A DNA stretch of 64,000 bases from Chryseobacterium sp. E1. Its GTDB lineage: Bacteria; Bacteroidota; Bacteroidia; Flavobacteriales; Weeksellaceae. Every line of letters begins with the position of its first letter. The first letter of the stretch is position 1. The position numbers were made by a program, and so were the translations under genes. This document shows, piece after piece, positions 1-12,309 of the stretch. The DNA lies in assembly GCA_019203745.1 (NCBI GenBank), contig CP078104.1, positions 310,001-374,000 on the forward strand, written 5' to 3'. The notes under the pieces are model-generated. The model was not told the origin of the DNA, made no database searches, and worked only from the letters and a program-made list of their open reading frames with translations.

Positions 1-2
1 AA

Positions 3-289
3 ACTTTTAAATCAAACCAGATGTTCTCCGTCTTATTAGGTCTTTCCACAACCCATGTTTATCATACAGATGCTGTTTTCAACAATTCCGGAAAACCTGC
101 CATCCATGAGATGCTCCAGGACAACTATGCTTTTCAGGCTTCCGGTTTCTGGCAGGCTAAACTTGATATTCATTTTCATTTCAGTGTTCCTGTTGTGAAG
201 AATGTTTTTGTAGGAGGCAAAATGATGTACAGCCATTTTAAACACGACAGCAATTCTCAATGGGCGGTCAGTATAGGAAGTATTTTTAA
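3..289 (+). CDS. C-terminal end of an outer-membrane protein (partial)
   Basis: The reading frame is open from the left edge, so only the C-terminal ~95 residues are visible. They show alternating aromatic/polar beta-strand texture. The frame runs straight into the next gene, but adding one T to the T-run at 283-287 gives a stop just after ...SIGSIF, a terminal Phe as expected for a BAM-inserted beta-barrel. The ATG of the cytochrome peroxidase follows about 10 bases later, so the two probably share a transcript. I cannot name the family from this fragment; a metal-uptake or copper-related barrel would fit the neighbour but that is inference. Confidence 0.45.
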
Positions 290-299
290 ACTTATTATC

Positions 300-1433
300 A
301 TGAAATTTTCAGATGTTAAATTAATTATGTTCGTTGGAGGAATTTCACTCTTCTGTATGCAGCATACTCTTCAAAAACATAATGTAGACTACGGAGAAGT
401 CGCTGTTCGCTACAAAAAGCCATTACAATATTGGCCCAAGCCGACTGTAGATGCTGAAATCAACTGGAAGGAATTTGAGGCTATAGAATGGGATTCCAAC
501 TATTATGAAACCCAGGAGCTTCCGGAGGTTATACTGGGAAAAAGCTGTTTTTTGACCCAAAACTTTCGTCATCCAGCCAGATTTCCTGCAGCAGTTGCCA
601 TAATCCTGAATTAGGATGGGCAGATGGCCAGGAAGTTGCCTTAGGTAATGATCATTTACAGGGAAAGAGGAATACCCAGTCTCTCTTCAATATTGCAGAA
701 AGGACCTCCTATTTTTGGGACGGAAGAGCAACAACACTGAAAAACAGCTGGTAGGTCCTATTTTCGCTCACAATGAAATGAATATGAACCCGGATAAACT
801 TGCCGGGAAACTTTCCAGAGTAAAGGAATACAGAACCCTCTTCAAAGAAGCATATCAAAGCGAAAAGATTACGTTTGATAAGATCGCCAGAGCATTAGCT
901 GCTTTCAGAAAACCATCAGAAGCCAGCCAAGCAAACTTGATAAGTTCATCAACGGAGATTATAAAGCCATGAACGACAAAGAGATATACGGCATGCATGT
1001 ATTCCGGACCAAAGCAAGATGCATGAACTGTCATTATGGAAAATACCTGACTGATGAATCTTTCCACAATATAGGACTTACCTACTATAAAAGAGAATAT
1101 GAAGATCTTGGCCTGTATCATATCACAGGAAAACCGGATGATGTCGGAAAATTCAAGACTCCTTCTCTGAGAGATCTGGACTATACCGCTCCATGGATGC
1201 ATAATGGCTTAATGGATGATATGCACGGCATTGTGAGTCTATACAACAGCGGAATGCAGATGATCAATCCTACTCCTGAGGAAAAGAAGGCAGATCCGAA
1301 CTTTCCTGTGACCGACCCTTTGGTAAAGCCTTTAAAGCTTAATGAACAGGAAATAGATGCCATTGTTGCCTTTTTAAAAGCCATGTCAGGGAGTTACTAC
1401 AAAATGCCCCGTCCGGACATCCCGAGGAAATAA
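300..1433 (+). CDS. Di-heme cytochrome c peroxidase family protein
   Basis: Periplasmic enzyme of the CcpA/MauG superfamily, which reduces H2O2 or oxidises a protein partner using two c-type hemes. The repaired protein (~377 aa) starts MKFSDVKLIM with a hydrophobic export segment. It carries CSSCH (first heme), the WDGRA segment, and CMNCH (second heme), followed by the family block FKTPSLRDLDYTAPWMHNG. Three breaks at the A-runs near 540, 740 and 910 are each repaired by one A, giving uninterrupted family sequence. The tight junction to a barrel protein resembles loci where such peroxidases pair with metal-binding partners (MbnH/MbnP type), but no partner motif is visible here. Substrate unknown. 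Confidence 0.85.
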
Positions 1434-1567
1434 AGAAGTTATTGAGCAGGAGCCAGAGGCTGGAAGAAGTGACTATTGAACAAATAACACATGAATGTCA
1501 ACGTAATCATTTAAAAATAATAACGTTACACCCATTCCCTACTTTCAAAGTACTTCCAGCTTCCTTC

Positions 1568-3932
1568 CTAAAATTTAAAGCCGATACTGAAATAGATCCG
1601 TGAGAAATCAAGCTGGTTGTTTCTTGAAATGTTAAGATTTATCGGGCCTAAAAGAGATTCATAACCCAGATTGACTCCGTAGCCGAACATATCAAAGCTG
1701 TTATCAAACGGAGAATATTCTTCACTTACCTTACCATAGCTGAATGAAGGGGTAAGATATAATCTTTTCATAATTCTGTACTGAAATGATATCCCTGCTT
1801 TGGCCACAGAAGTCATAGGCAGTTCTTTCTGTCTTAGACCATTGAACTCCGGGCTCAGCAAGTCATAATTATATTCGCTTCCGCCAAGATTGTATTTCTG
1901 ATTCAGAAAAAGATAAGGAACTCTATCTTCTTTCTTTGAGCCAAAGCTTGTTCCAAGAAAGAGATTGACCTTGGCAGCAAGTCTTCTGGTGACAGGATAC
2001 GCAAAGTTTTCATTCAAAGTAAAAGAAACCAGATTTTTAGGCTGATAATAATGGGGCTCTTTAGGATTCAGTATAGGATAAAGCAGCGGCTGTACCGTAT
2101 TCAGGTCATACAGGTCATAACGATCACCGTAATAGAATCTTGTACTTACCTGAAGATGGTTTCCTTTTGTGAAAAAATATCTTTTATTAAGATTATTCTG
2201 TTCAAATTTCAGGAACGTATTAAAATTACTGTGGTTATAAAGTTTTTTACTGTAGTTATCTATTTTGGCCTGATCTACCTTATCCAGCAAACTGTACATT
2301 CTTTCTGTACTGAATTCTGTTCCCAGGAAATTACAACATTCGGGCTTATATTGTAATTAAGAGCAATTTTTCCGGTTATATTACGATACATATGGTTAGG
2401 AAAATTATCACTGCTGCTCTCATTTCCCACATCGTACAGCCTAAAGTTAAGGTCATTACTCTTAAGATGGATCATTTTAGCTTCCAAATCCAGCCATAAA
2501 CGTTCTCCGCTGTCCAAGAACTGCTGATAGGCCAGTCTTGCTTTAAAACGCTCTGAAATGTCAACTGTTGCCAAAAATCTGGATCTGTTCAGAATAATAT
2601 TCCTGTAGGTATAATTGACAATAATGCCGACAGATTGTTCGGTATCATAATGTAGAGCAAGCTTAAAAGCCCCTTTCTTAGCTCTTTTCACAAAAATATT
2701 CATAGTAAGGGCATCCCCGGTGTTGGTATAGGTATAATACACTTTTACGTACTGTCTCATACCAAACACCCTGTCTATTGCTTCGTTCACGGTTTTTACA
2801 TCATAGTACTTCCCTTCCGCAAGTCCCATCTGTTTCTTAATGACTTCAATTTCTGCTGTATCTGTGAGAGGCGTACCGTCTTCTTCATTGTAAGTGAATT
2901 TTGTTGTAGGCAGTTTCACTTCTTCAATCATTTTATGTTCATATTGGATGCCTAACTTACGTTGTGTTTCTGCCAGGGCGACGAATTCAGGGAGGTGCTT
3001 TCTGGCCTCTTTTTCTCCGATTTTAATGATCTTCCTGTAACGTGCAAAGTCTTTGGTCGTAATATCTCCTAACGGATCCACAAAATCTACCAGGATATTG
3101 GACAATCCTTTCTGGTGCTTGAAATCTTCCACAGAACGGATAGCATGCGTCTGATAGATCATTTTCATAGGGTTTTCAATTTCTTTTTGGTAAAAAGCCT
3201 GAACCCCGTATATCCTCCGATCACAAAATCAGCGCCCATTTCCCGGACTTCATTGGCCGGATAATTTCTATCTAGTCCACCATCTACAAGTAATTTCCCA
3301 TCAATATAAACAGGGGCAAAAGCCGCAGGAATAGCCAGTGTAGACCGGATAGCCAGAGGTAAGGATCCTTGTTTCTGCATGATCAGCCCTCCATTTTCAA
3401 TATCTGAAGACGTAAGTTCTACAGGAATCCTGAGCTTACTGAAATCATTGATATGCTTGGCATTAAAAGTAAGTGTATTTAAAACCTCGCCCATATACTG
3501 TCCCTCAATATAGGAACTGGGAAGGGTCGGAATTCCTTTGACTACAGGAAATTCCAGAATGTATTTATCATATTCGTCTTTTTCACTGATATTAACCTTG
3601 CTGTAAGGGATTTTATTGCTCAGAATCCTGTTCCAGTCTACTTTATAGACCGTATGCTTCAGCTGGTCAGCATTATACCCCATAGCATAAAGACCTCCCA
3701 GAATTCCTCCCATACTGGTTCCCGTAATATAATCTATCCTGATCCCCAGAGAATCGATCATTTTCAAAATTCCGATGTGGGCAAAACCTTTTGCACCGCC
3801 GCCGCTGAGTGCCAGACCAAACTTAGTGTCTTTGGTTACATTCTGAAGAGCAAGATTCAGAGAATCATTCTTTTGCTGAGATTTGATAATAAGAGAGACA
3901 ACAACAGCTAAAAATATCAGGATTTTTTTCAT
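1568..3932 (-). CDS. Patatin-like phospholipase with POTRA and C-terminal beta-barrel
   Basis: Predicted surface or outer-membrane lipase of ~788 aa. A signal peptide (MKKILIFLAVVVSLI) precedes a patatin domain (~35-260) with oxyanion loop GGGAKG, nucleophile GTSMGG and catalytic DGG (LLVDGGLDRNYP). A POTRA-like region and an outer-membrane barrel follow, ending ...FSIGFKF with a terminal Phe. This order matches PlpD-type (type Vd) patatins, whose passenger is carried by an Omp85-like barrel. Breaks near 3205 (C-run on the plus strand) and 2332 are repaired by one base each. The start at 3932 was chosen because a signal peptide begins there; an upstream in-frame ATG would add an unlikely 20 residues. 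Confidence 0.85.
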
Positions 3933-4096
3933 GAGTACTCTAAGTTTATTCCTTGTAAACTTTAAAAATGTTAGTAAAGAGTAAAGATACATAAAAAACG
4001 TACTGATCGATTTACAGTTTTGCTTTAAGAAATAAAGAAGAAATAAAATATTGATTATTAATCAGAAGTGCATACAATTTACTGTATTAAATATTC
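3933..4096. other. Intergenic spacer
   Basis: Very AT-rich spacer between two minus-strand genes. It holds the likely promoter of the patatin gene; a TATCTTTA stretch on the minus strand resembles a -7 box but differs from TAnnTTTG at the last base. Confidence 0.4.
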
Positions 4097-6781
4097 TTAA
4101 TACGCTTTTACAGTTTCCACAAAATTAATATCCGGATTCAGAATCTCAAGGATAAGACTTTTCACAGATTTCATCGCATCATCAATATCTCCTTTATCAA
4201 ATTGCAGAGAAACCATCCCCTTTTAGCATCGGCAAAACTCAGATCCCGGTTTCTATCGGAAATCCCCAGAATTCAGGAAGATGCTGTACTACATAATGGT
4301 AAATACAAAGCTGAAGTGCCTGCTTTCTTTCACTGTTGTGGAAATACTGATCAACGTTTTCTTCATCAATCTTTACGTTAAGGTTTTTGATCTTTGCGGT
4401 TTTATAATCGATAATTCTTAAAGTGCCGTTCAGTTTATCAATCCTGTCTATAAATCCGAAAAAGGAAATTTTATCATTTCCGTCAAGATAGAATTCTACA
4501 TTTTCAAACCTTCTTTCAATGTCAATAATTTCCAGTTTATTCCCTTGCTTTATCAGTTCAAGATCATGGTTGAGAACATTTCCGATCACTTTCTTAGCAA
4601 TCGCTTTATGAATGTAATTCATACCCTTTTCATAGAACTCAGGCTGATGTTTAAGCTTTTCGATCGCAATATTTATATATTGATCTATTGCTTTAATTGA
4701 ATTATTTAAATCACTTTCTTTTAAAACCTTACCCTTCAACACTTCATAAACTTCTTGAAGTGAATAATGGACAAGGTTTCCATAATTCTTCACAGACAAC
4801 TCCTCTTCAATTTCATCTGTTTCCGAAGTGTTCAGAATCTTTGACAGATAGAAATCTATGGGATTATAAAGATAACTCGTAAGGTGTGAAGCGGATACTT
4901 TTTCTTTCCATTTCAGAAGGCGCTCCTGTACAATCTGTGTCTTTGAAATTTCGATAGGTTTGGTAGCAATAGGTTCTGAGGAATTTTCAATAATCAAATG
5001 TTCGATCTTATGGGAACTCTCCATTTCAATCTGGGTGATAAAACGGCTTTTCTCACCGGTATTGACCCCGAGCTTAATGCATTATAAAGTAAATGCACAT
5101 TTTTGGCATCCTGGATCAGCCTGTAAAAGTGATAGGCATAGATGCTGTCATTTTCAAGGAAAGTATGAAGATCAAAAAAGCGGCGGATATCAAATGGAAT
5201 GTAGGTATTCTGAGAATTTCCTAATGGCAGTTTTCCTTCGTTTACAGAAAGCATGATAACGTTCTCAAAGTTCAGAAGACGGGTTTCCAGCAATCCCATG
5301 ATCTGCAATCCCCGCAAAGGCTCTCCCTGGAAGTCTATACTCTCGGAATTGATATGCTGATTGATCAGAATCTCCAGGGTTTCCATTTTGATCTCAATAT
5401 TGTAAGGAGTCAGCTGATTCTTGATGATCCTGAAAGCATTCTCAAAATGAGAGACATTCTCATACTGAATATCGTCAATATCCAGCCATTTTACCTGCTG
5501 ACAGAATGAGATCAGCATATCCAGGTAAGCATTGGTACTTATTGCCTTTTCAAGAAGGTTTGCATAAGAAAGTCCGTTCAAAAGTTCCTGTAGAAGCTTT
5601 CTCGAAATATAGACAATATTCCGTTCTTCCACTTTCGCTCTGAAATCATTGATGATCTGCTCATCTTCTACCGACTTGGGAAGCTCTTCCAGAATAGGAA
5701 AAATATCCCGGTAGTAATAAGAAGATTTGTTCTTTTCAAGTTGTTTCTGCAGGTAAAAGAGTCTTTTTACTGCGTTGGAGAAAGACAGATTTTTCAACGG
5801 AAACCCCATTGTAATATTCAGGTTTTCCACTCCATGCATTACGTCAAGACTTGCCGGCAGAAGGTTTTCATCCAGCAGCACCACAGCAGTATTGGAATAG
5901 GTTTTATTGTTGATCTCTTTGAATATTTCCGGCAGCACCTTGGTTTGGGTTACGTTTCCGGAAACTTCATATACTTTGATATTCTTAGGTTGACTGAAGT
6001 CATCTTCAATCCATTGAAAAGCTCTGTTATCATCAAATTCTTTCCACATTTTATGATTTCTGAGGAATTTCCCGGCTTCCTGTCTTTCATCATCAAAATA
6101 ATAACGGTCCGCCTGAAAGAAGCATTGCGCCTTATTCCACTGTAAAAGGCTTCTTACGAGCTTTTCCTCAACCGGCGTAAAGGCATTGAAGCCACAGAAA
6201 ACAAACTGCTCGGTGGTATTCCTGGCAAAATTACCAATACTGGCCTTAGCTGTTTCATGGATCATTCCTGAAGTTGCCCAGTTCTTTTCCTGTAAACGGC
6301 TTTTCAGTTCCGGAAGGAAAACGTTCATATTCTGCCAGAAATTAAGAAACTTCTTTCTTGGGACATCATCATCTTCACCAAGGTTTTGAGCCCATTCCTT
6401 AATCCTTTCCTCATCAAACATATATTGCAAAACTGCCTGGTCGCTATCTGAAAATTTCAGAATATCATCCCAGTCTTTCTGCAGGGTCGGAAACCACTTC
6501 AGGAAATCCGAAAAATCATCTCTGGGGATAAGGTTCAGACTCCTGTACACATCAAATGAGAAAAGCCAGAGCGGAATTCCCTGTATAGGCTGTTTATCTG
6601 CAATTTTATTAATGAGTTCCTCTACTGTAAAGAAATTGGGAAGAAATCCCGAATAATTGTTTTCTTCCAGGATCTGTCTGATAAACACAATGGGACGTTT
6701 ACCGGGAAGCACAATATTAAACACAGAAAGGTCTGTGTTTTGCGCCAGAAGCTCTTGGATAATCTTATTGAGAAATTTCAA
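4097..6781 (-). CDS. AddB-like PD-(D/E)XK exonuclease/helicase-like protein
   Basis: Large (~895 aa) cytoplasmic protein resembling the AddB/RecB-like nuclease subunit of DNA end-processing complexes. The C-terminal ~260 residues hold a PD-(D/E)XK nuclease core: SHLTSYLYNP, NYGNLVHYSLQEV, GFIDRIDKL and IDYKTAK supply the Asp/Lys catalytic set. The N-terminal part looks like a degenerate UvrD-type fold. Breaks near 5067 (CCCC), 4246 (CCC) and 4222 (T-run) are each repaired by one base; the last two extend the protein to VETVKAY. It begins with TTG overlapping the TGA of the upstream DUF922 gene (TTGA), so translation is probably coupled. An AddA partner is not in the window. Confidence 0.75.
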
Positions 6782-7313
6782 AGGGATTGATAGCTTTTTA
6801 AATTGTCTAATTCTTGAGAAATAGCAGCATTATACTCAGCCTGCTTTTCTTTGTTCATCCCATGGCGGGTATCTCTGTCATAGGAAATCTGAAAGTTTTT
6901 ATAATCAGTAGAAATCCCGTTGTAAATGACTTTAAAATATTTGTTATAATCTCCTGAAGTACTGATTTTTTCGGCAACAGCCTTTCTGAACTTCCTTACA
7001 AACAGCTCAGCAATATCAAAATGCTTCTGCTCATGCAGTAAAATGTAATCGTTGATCTTTTTACATCTTTCCAGGATTTATCTTCATTGAATATAGCCTG
7101 AATCTTAATGGTAACAGGTGACTTCGGATTGCTGGATTTCACAACGGAAAATTCCCAACCACAATTGGTATACGCTGCAACGTCCGGATTATTCTTTCTG
7201 TTGACAGGGCTTTTAAAATTATCCCACACCAGCTTTTGTTCTTCCTGCCACATGATTTTCTGGCTGAATGCCATTTGAACAGAAAATAAACAAAATATAA
7301 AAATCAGTTTCAT
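6778..7313 (-). CDS. DUF922-type secreted zinc protease-like protein
   Basis: Repaired protein of ~178 aa: signal peptide MKLIFIFCLFSVQMAFSQ, then WDNFKSP and an HEQKH motif (HExxH-type) in LLHEQKHFDIAE. These are features of DUF922, predicted Zn-dependent secreted peptidases of Bacteroidota. One missing A near 7058 breaks the frame just before the HEQKH motif. The ATG overlaps the stop of the upstream lipoprotein (TAATG), and its TGA overlaps the TTG of the AddB-like gene, so three unrelated-looking genes are translationally coupled. Physiological substrate unknown. Confidence 0.72.
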
Positions 7314-7716
7314 TATTCCACCACAATTGTTTTGGTGATCCAGCTGTTTCCGCCATTCCAGAATTTAAAGGTATAGGTTCCTTTCTTTTTGGGGCTGAAA
7401 TTGATCTGGTTGGCACCTACATAATTTCCCTGGGTACAAGGCCCGTTGGTTCTGTATTTATAGGCAGTAACCGTTCTTTCCAGGTTATTGTTGTAAATAT
7501 AATCATAGCCATAAAATCCTTCACATTGAGACGGATAGGTAGAATAGGTTTTTATGCTTTGTATGGCAAAAACATCCATCGTATCGCTTACGATTTTTAC
7601 ACTGTCTATTTTGATCTTATCAACAGATTCAATGGTTTCATAATCATCGTCATTACAGGAGACCAGAAAAAGCCTGCTGCCAATACCGAAAATCCAAGAT
7701 TTAAAAACTTTTTCAT
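7313..7716 (-). CDS. Small lipoprotein of unknown function
   Basis: About 134 aa after repair. MKKFLNLGFSVLAAGFF continues to LVSCNDDD, a lipobox with Cys at the expected distance, so this is a lipidated envelope protein. The repair adds one T to the T-run near 7667. The mature part ends in a compact beta-rich segment with KKKGTYTFKFWNGG and has two Cys (QCEGFYG, GPCTQG) that could form a disulfide. No family recognised. First gene of the run lipoprotein-DUF922-AddB. Confidence 0.6.
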
Positions 7717-7778
7717 AACCTTCAATTTTGTGATTATTAATAAATATTCAGCAAAAATTATTCCCCAATCTTATGAAA

Positions 7779-8411
7779 TCAGGAATTGAAATTACCTTTT
7801 GATACATAAACTACTTTTTAGTATCAAAAATTCTTCATCAAAATAGTGTTTAAGGTTGAATATCTCACATTTAAGCCCGGCAAGTTCTTCTGCAAGGTCC
7901 CCGCCTTTTAAATATAAAATTCCGTTATGCTTGGGATTAAACTGTTCTTTTTCAAATTTTCCTTTCAGCCATCTTAAAAACTCCGGCATCTGGGTAACGG
8001 CTCTGCTGACTACAAAGTGGAATTTTTCTTTCAGTTTTTCTGCTCTTCCGTGAATAGCCGTTACATTGGTAAGACCTACCCCTTCTGCTACTGCGTTTAC
8101 TACACTGATCTTCTTACCGATAGAATCTATTAAGGTAAATTCTGTTTCAGGAAACAAAATAGCCAAAGGAATTCCGGAAAACCACCTCCGGTGCCAATAT
8201 CCAAAACTTTGGTGCCCGGAGCAAATTCCATTACTTTTGCAATTCCCAGAGAATGCAGAATATGCTTTTCATACAGCGATTCCATATCTTTTCTGGAAAT
8301 TACGTTGATCTTTTCATTCCATTCATTGTACAAAGTCTCCAGTTTTGCAAACTGTTTCAACTGTGTTTCTGTAAGATCCGGAAAGTATTTTAATAGTAAC
8401 GATGTAGACAT
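7779..8411 (-). CDS. rsmG: 16S rRNA (guanine-527-N7) methyltransferase RsmG
   Basis: SAM-dependent methyltransferase acting on the 530 loop of 16S rRNA (GidB). Family signatures: NEKINVISRKD, HILHSL, the SAM loop VLDIGTGGGFPG, then IPLAILFPE and FVVSRAV. About 211 aa, normal for RsmG. One missing base in the C-run near 8176 breaks the GGGFPG motif. Two more under-called runs near 7817-7825 change the end from ...LILKSSLCIKR to the family-like ...FDTKKVVYVSKGNFNS. Start set at MSTSLLLKYFPDL; the longer upstream frame lacks family similarity. Confidence 0.9.
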
Positions 8412-8693
8412 GTGAATTATTATAGTCTGCAAAAATAAGTTTTTATTGGCTTTATTCAAATTTTCAGGAGAGGTATATCAAAAAACATGAATGATTTCCT
8501 TTTTTAATCAGTGCTTTCTTTTGGAATTATTTTCGGATCAATATCATTTTCAAACACAGCCTGTATTCAGGTAATGATACGATTTCCAATTTTCTGAATC
8601 CTTAGAAACCTGATAAAAGTCTTCAAAAGTCCCCTTACTTTATTACTCCCACAAAACGTTTTTATTATATATTTGTTAAAATTCAAAAAATAC
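8412..8693. other. Intergenic region between rsmG and the aminotransferase
   Basis: Divergent promoter region. Apart from the aminotransferase -7 box near its right end I see no gene, repeat or terminator in it. Confidence 0.5.
8668..8675 (+). promoter_or_regulatory. Bacteroidota -7 promoter element of the aminotransferase
   Basis: TATATTTG fits the Bacteroidota -7 consensus TAnnTTTG, 18 bases before the ATG at 8694. No good -33 TTTG at the ideal distance; TTTATT near 8639 is the nearest. Confidence 0.55.
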
Positions 8694-9896
<1,203 letters not shown>

Positions 9897-9917
9897 TATA
9901 TTCTGATATTAAATAGC

Positions 9918-9942
9918 AAAAGCCCTGGTTTCAGGGCTTTTT
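9918..9942 (+). terminator. Rho-independent terminator
   Basis: Perfect 10-bp stem AAAAGCCCTG / CAGGGCTTTT with a 4-base loop followed by T residues, 22 bases after the aminotransferase stop. Confidence 0.85.
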
Positions 9943-9992
9943 ATGAAAAACAGCCATCAAAAACAATTATAGATTTTATTTATCAAAATTCA

Positions 9993-10024
9993 TTTGTTCG
10001 ATAGATAAATCTTTTCTATATTTG
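9993..10024 (+). promoter_or_regulatory. Bacteroidota-type promoter of the peroxiredoxin gene
   Basis: TTTG at 9993-9996 and TATATTTG at 10017-10024 are separated by 20 bases, matching the -33/-7 arrangement of Bacteroidota primary-sigma promoters. The ATG follows about 33 bases later. Confidence 0.7.
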
Positions 10025-10056
10025 CATAAGAAATTTAAATATAAAAACAGAAAATT

Positions 10057-10690
10057 ATGTCTTTAGTAGGAAAAAAATTCCCAAACTTAACAATTGATGC
10101 AATGTCTGAAATGGGTGACGATCTAAGAATCAACATCCTTGATGAAGCAGTAAACAACCAACAAAAAGTTCTTTTATTCTGGTACCCTAAAGATTTCACT
10201 TTTGTATGCCCTACTGAGCTTCACGCTTTCCAGGAGGCTTTAGGTGGTGAATTCGAAAAGAAACACTAAAGTAATCGGTGCATCTTGTGATACTAACGAA
10301 GTACACTTTGCATGGCTGAACACACCAAAAGATAACGGAGGTATTGAAGGAGTAACTTACCCGCTTTTGGCAGATACACACAGACAATTGGCCAATACAT
10401 TAGGAATCGTAGACCAGGATTTCGAATACAATGAAGAAGGAGAAGAAGTTTTCACAGGTTCTAACGTAACGTACAGAGCAACTTACCTTATCGACGAAAC
10501 AGGAAAAATTTTCCATGAAGCGGTAAACGATATGCCTCTTGGAAGAAACGTAAAAGAATTCTTAAGATTAATTGACGCTTACACACACGTTCAGAAACAC
10601 GGTGAAGTATGCCCTGCAAACTGGGAAGAAGGAAAAGATGCTATGAAAGCTGACAGAACTTCTACTGCAGAATACTTAGCTAAGAACTAA
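10057..10690 (+). CDS. Typical 2-Cys peroxiredoxin (AhpC/Prx1 type)
   Basis: Thiol peroxidase reducing H2O2 and organic peroxides (~211 aa). The peroxidatic Cys lies in FTFVCPTELHAF and the resolving Cys in HGEVCPANWE near the C-terminus, with the catalytic Arg region in VTYRATYLID. A single A missing near 10263 splits the gene (EFEKKH / NTKVIGAS). Strong own promoter. The next genes are a thioredoxin and a DUF6952-like protein, so the block looks like a small antioxidant unit, with thioredoxin as plausible reductant (inference). Confidence 0.92.
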
Positions 10691-10708
10691 TATATTCTAA
10701 AAAATATG

Positions 10709-10762
10709 AAAATGAGATAAACTGAAATGAATTTCATGATGCTGTTGTAAGCTTATCATTTT
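10709..10762 (+). terminator. Possible terminator or processing hairpin after peroxiredoxin
   Basis: AAAATGAGATAA pairs imperfectly with TTATCATTTT, enclosing a small GAAAT/ATTTC stem. Weaker than the other terminators in the window. Confidence 0.35.
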
Positions 10763-10797
10763 CTTCTATTTCAATTCCTTTATTCTTTACTTTATTC

Positions 10798-10819
10798 AGG
10801 TGAAATTTTACGTTCACCT
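10798..10819. repeat. Short inverted repeat upstream of thioredoxin
   Basis: AGGTGAA and TTCACCT flank an 8-base spacer, about 45 bases before the thioredoxin ATG. It could be an operator half-site pair or a leader hairpin; no regulator is evident. Confidence 0.35.
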
Positions 10820-10862
10820 AAGAATAACTATTACCCAATTATTTAACCAACACACAACTATT

Positions 10863-11168
10863 ATGTACACAGAATTAACCGAAGATACATTACAGAATAT
10901 AGTCAATGACAATGAAAAAGTAGTCGTTCAATATGGAGCAACATGGTGCGGAAACTGCAGAATCATGAAGCCTAAATTCAAAAAACTGGCTTCTGAAAAT
11001 GAAAGCATTCCATTTCTATATGTTGATGCAGAAAAACTTCCTGAAAGCAGAAAATTAGCTAAGGTAGACAACCTTCCTACTTTCGCTATCTTTAAAAACG
11101 GTGAATTGGTGAATCAGGTTCAATCTAACCAGGCAGAAAGTTTAATTAACCTTTTTAACGAATTATAA
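10863..11168 (+). CDS. Thioredoxin family protein
   Basis: Intact 101-residue single-domain thioredoxin, with active-site WCGNC instead of the usual WCGPC, then PKFKKLA, the structural cis-Pro segment NLPTFAIFKNG and a C-terminal helix. The Asn in the CxxC loop should shift the redox potential relative to WCGPC (general knowledge of the fold). Start set at MYTELTED, the ordinary thioredoxin N-terminus. It is followed after two bases by the DUF6952-like gene, and lies downstream of the peroxiredoxin. Confidence 0.88.
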   Translation: MYTELTEDTLQNIVNDNEKVVVQYGATWCGNCRIMKPKFKKLASENESIPFLYVDAEKLPESRKLAKVDNLPTFAIFKNGELVNQVQSNQAESLINLFNEL

Positions 11169-11170
11169 TA

Positions 11171-11418
11171 ATGAAACTACCTATAATAAGACAATTCTAT
11201 CAAAACCAGACCCTGAAAACCTTGAAAAGACATTGGAAGTTCTGGAAAGCTTCTGTGAATTCAGAGGAACCAGTGAGGAAGATCTGAATGTAGCAGGAGA
11301 ACTTATTACCAATATCTGCGGAGCTTTGGAAGTTCATGGTAATGTCCAGAACGGAATGAGTGAAAAAGATGCCTTAAACTCATTTGCTCAAAAGGTATTA
11401 GGCTCAATTGATAAATAA
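11171..11418 (+). CDS. DUF6952-like small conserved protein
   Basis: About 82 aa after adding one C to the C-run near 11212: MKLPIIRQFYQNQTPENLEK... then a helical part with GELITNICGALEVH and DALNSFAQKVLGSI. This resembles the small flavobacterial family DUF6952, often found directly behind a thioredoxin; function unknown. Two bases separate it from the thioredoxin stop, so the two are cotranscribed. Family assignment is from memory of the ALEVH block and should be checked. Confidence 0.6.
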
Positions 11419-11530
11419 TTAAATTATACTCTATATAATTTATTAAACTTATATAGATTTTATTGTTTTAATCTATTTATAAAAAATACAACAGCCATTA
11501 TCTTAAATGGCCGAGACAAGTATAAAACAA

Positions 11531-11562
11531 AAAAATCCTGATAGCACTATCAGGATTTTTCT
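11531..11562. terminator. Bidirectional terminator
   Basis: AAAAATCCTGATAG pairs perfectly with CTATCAGGATTTTT. T-runs are present on both strands, so it serves the DUF6952-like gene (+) and the Bax-inhibitor-like gene (-), which converge here. Confidence 0.9.
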
Positions 11563-11586
11563 ATATCTATTTTCTAAGATTTAAGA

Positions 11587-12275
11587 TCAGCTTCTTCTGC
11601 TCATCAAAATATTCAGAATATACCAGAATAACAGCATAATAGAAGCAAAAAGCTGTAATGCAGCTCCTACATACTGATTGGTTCCGTATGAGTCTTTCAG
11701 TTTACTTGTCTGGTATAAAATCGTTGCAGAAGCCAGGATCACCATTCCTACAGAGAACCAAAGCCCAAGATTAAAACCGAAGATCATCCCACCAACAATC
11801 AGACCGATAGAAATAAATCCTCCGATGATGATGATATTTCTTAAAAAGAAAAATCTCTTTTAGAAGTGAATGCCACTGCAGAAATCCCGGCAAACATAGC
11901 AATAGTAAGGGTTGCAGCCTGAAAAATAACATTCGCCCCTCCTGCCATATTGGTAGCAATAAAAAGCAACGGCATAAAAATAACCGCTTCAAGCAAAATA
12001 TAAAATCCTAACCCTAAATACTGAGTAGATTTACTCTGCGAAAGAGACCATTTGGAAGCCAAAATAGAAGCCAACCAGAATACACCGATGATTAAAAGCC
12101 AGGTAAGCCTGCCCTGAAACATCATTGCAATAACCTCTACAGGCACAGTCTTCAATAAAACTGTTTCCACACCAATAAATGCAAGAATAGACAAAGCAAC
12201 ATGCAAATAGGTCTTCTTGTAAAAATCCGCCTTTTCCACTTCTGTAGAATGAGCGACTAAAACATCTGTCATCAT
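11587..12275 (-). CDS. Bax inhibitor-1/YccA family membrane protein
   Basis: About 230 aa with seven hydrophobic helices. Members of this family are inner-membrane proteins; YccA modulates FtsH in E. coli and others act as pH-gated calcium leak channels. Visible: AFIGVETVLLK, ILLEAVIFMPLLFIA, TIAMFAGISAVAFTSKRD, then GGFISIGLIVGGMIFGF and the C-terminal ALQLFASIMLLFWYILNIL. One T missing near 11860 splits it in the loop after SKRDFSF. The start may be the first or second Met of MMTDVLV. Confidence 0.82.
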
Positions 12276-12309
12276 AGTTAATATTTTTAATTTAATTCGA
12301 AATTAATTT

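Noticed and set aside
855..1202. Antisense ORFs opposite real genes (here and many others)
   Set aside because: Low-complexity translations without family similarity, lying wholly within well-supported genes.
10057..10269. Separate truncated peroxiredoxin gene
   Set aside because: One A added near 10263 joins it in frame with the rest, giving a normal 2-Cys peroxiredoxin.
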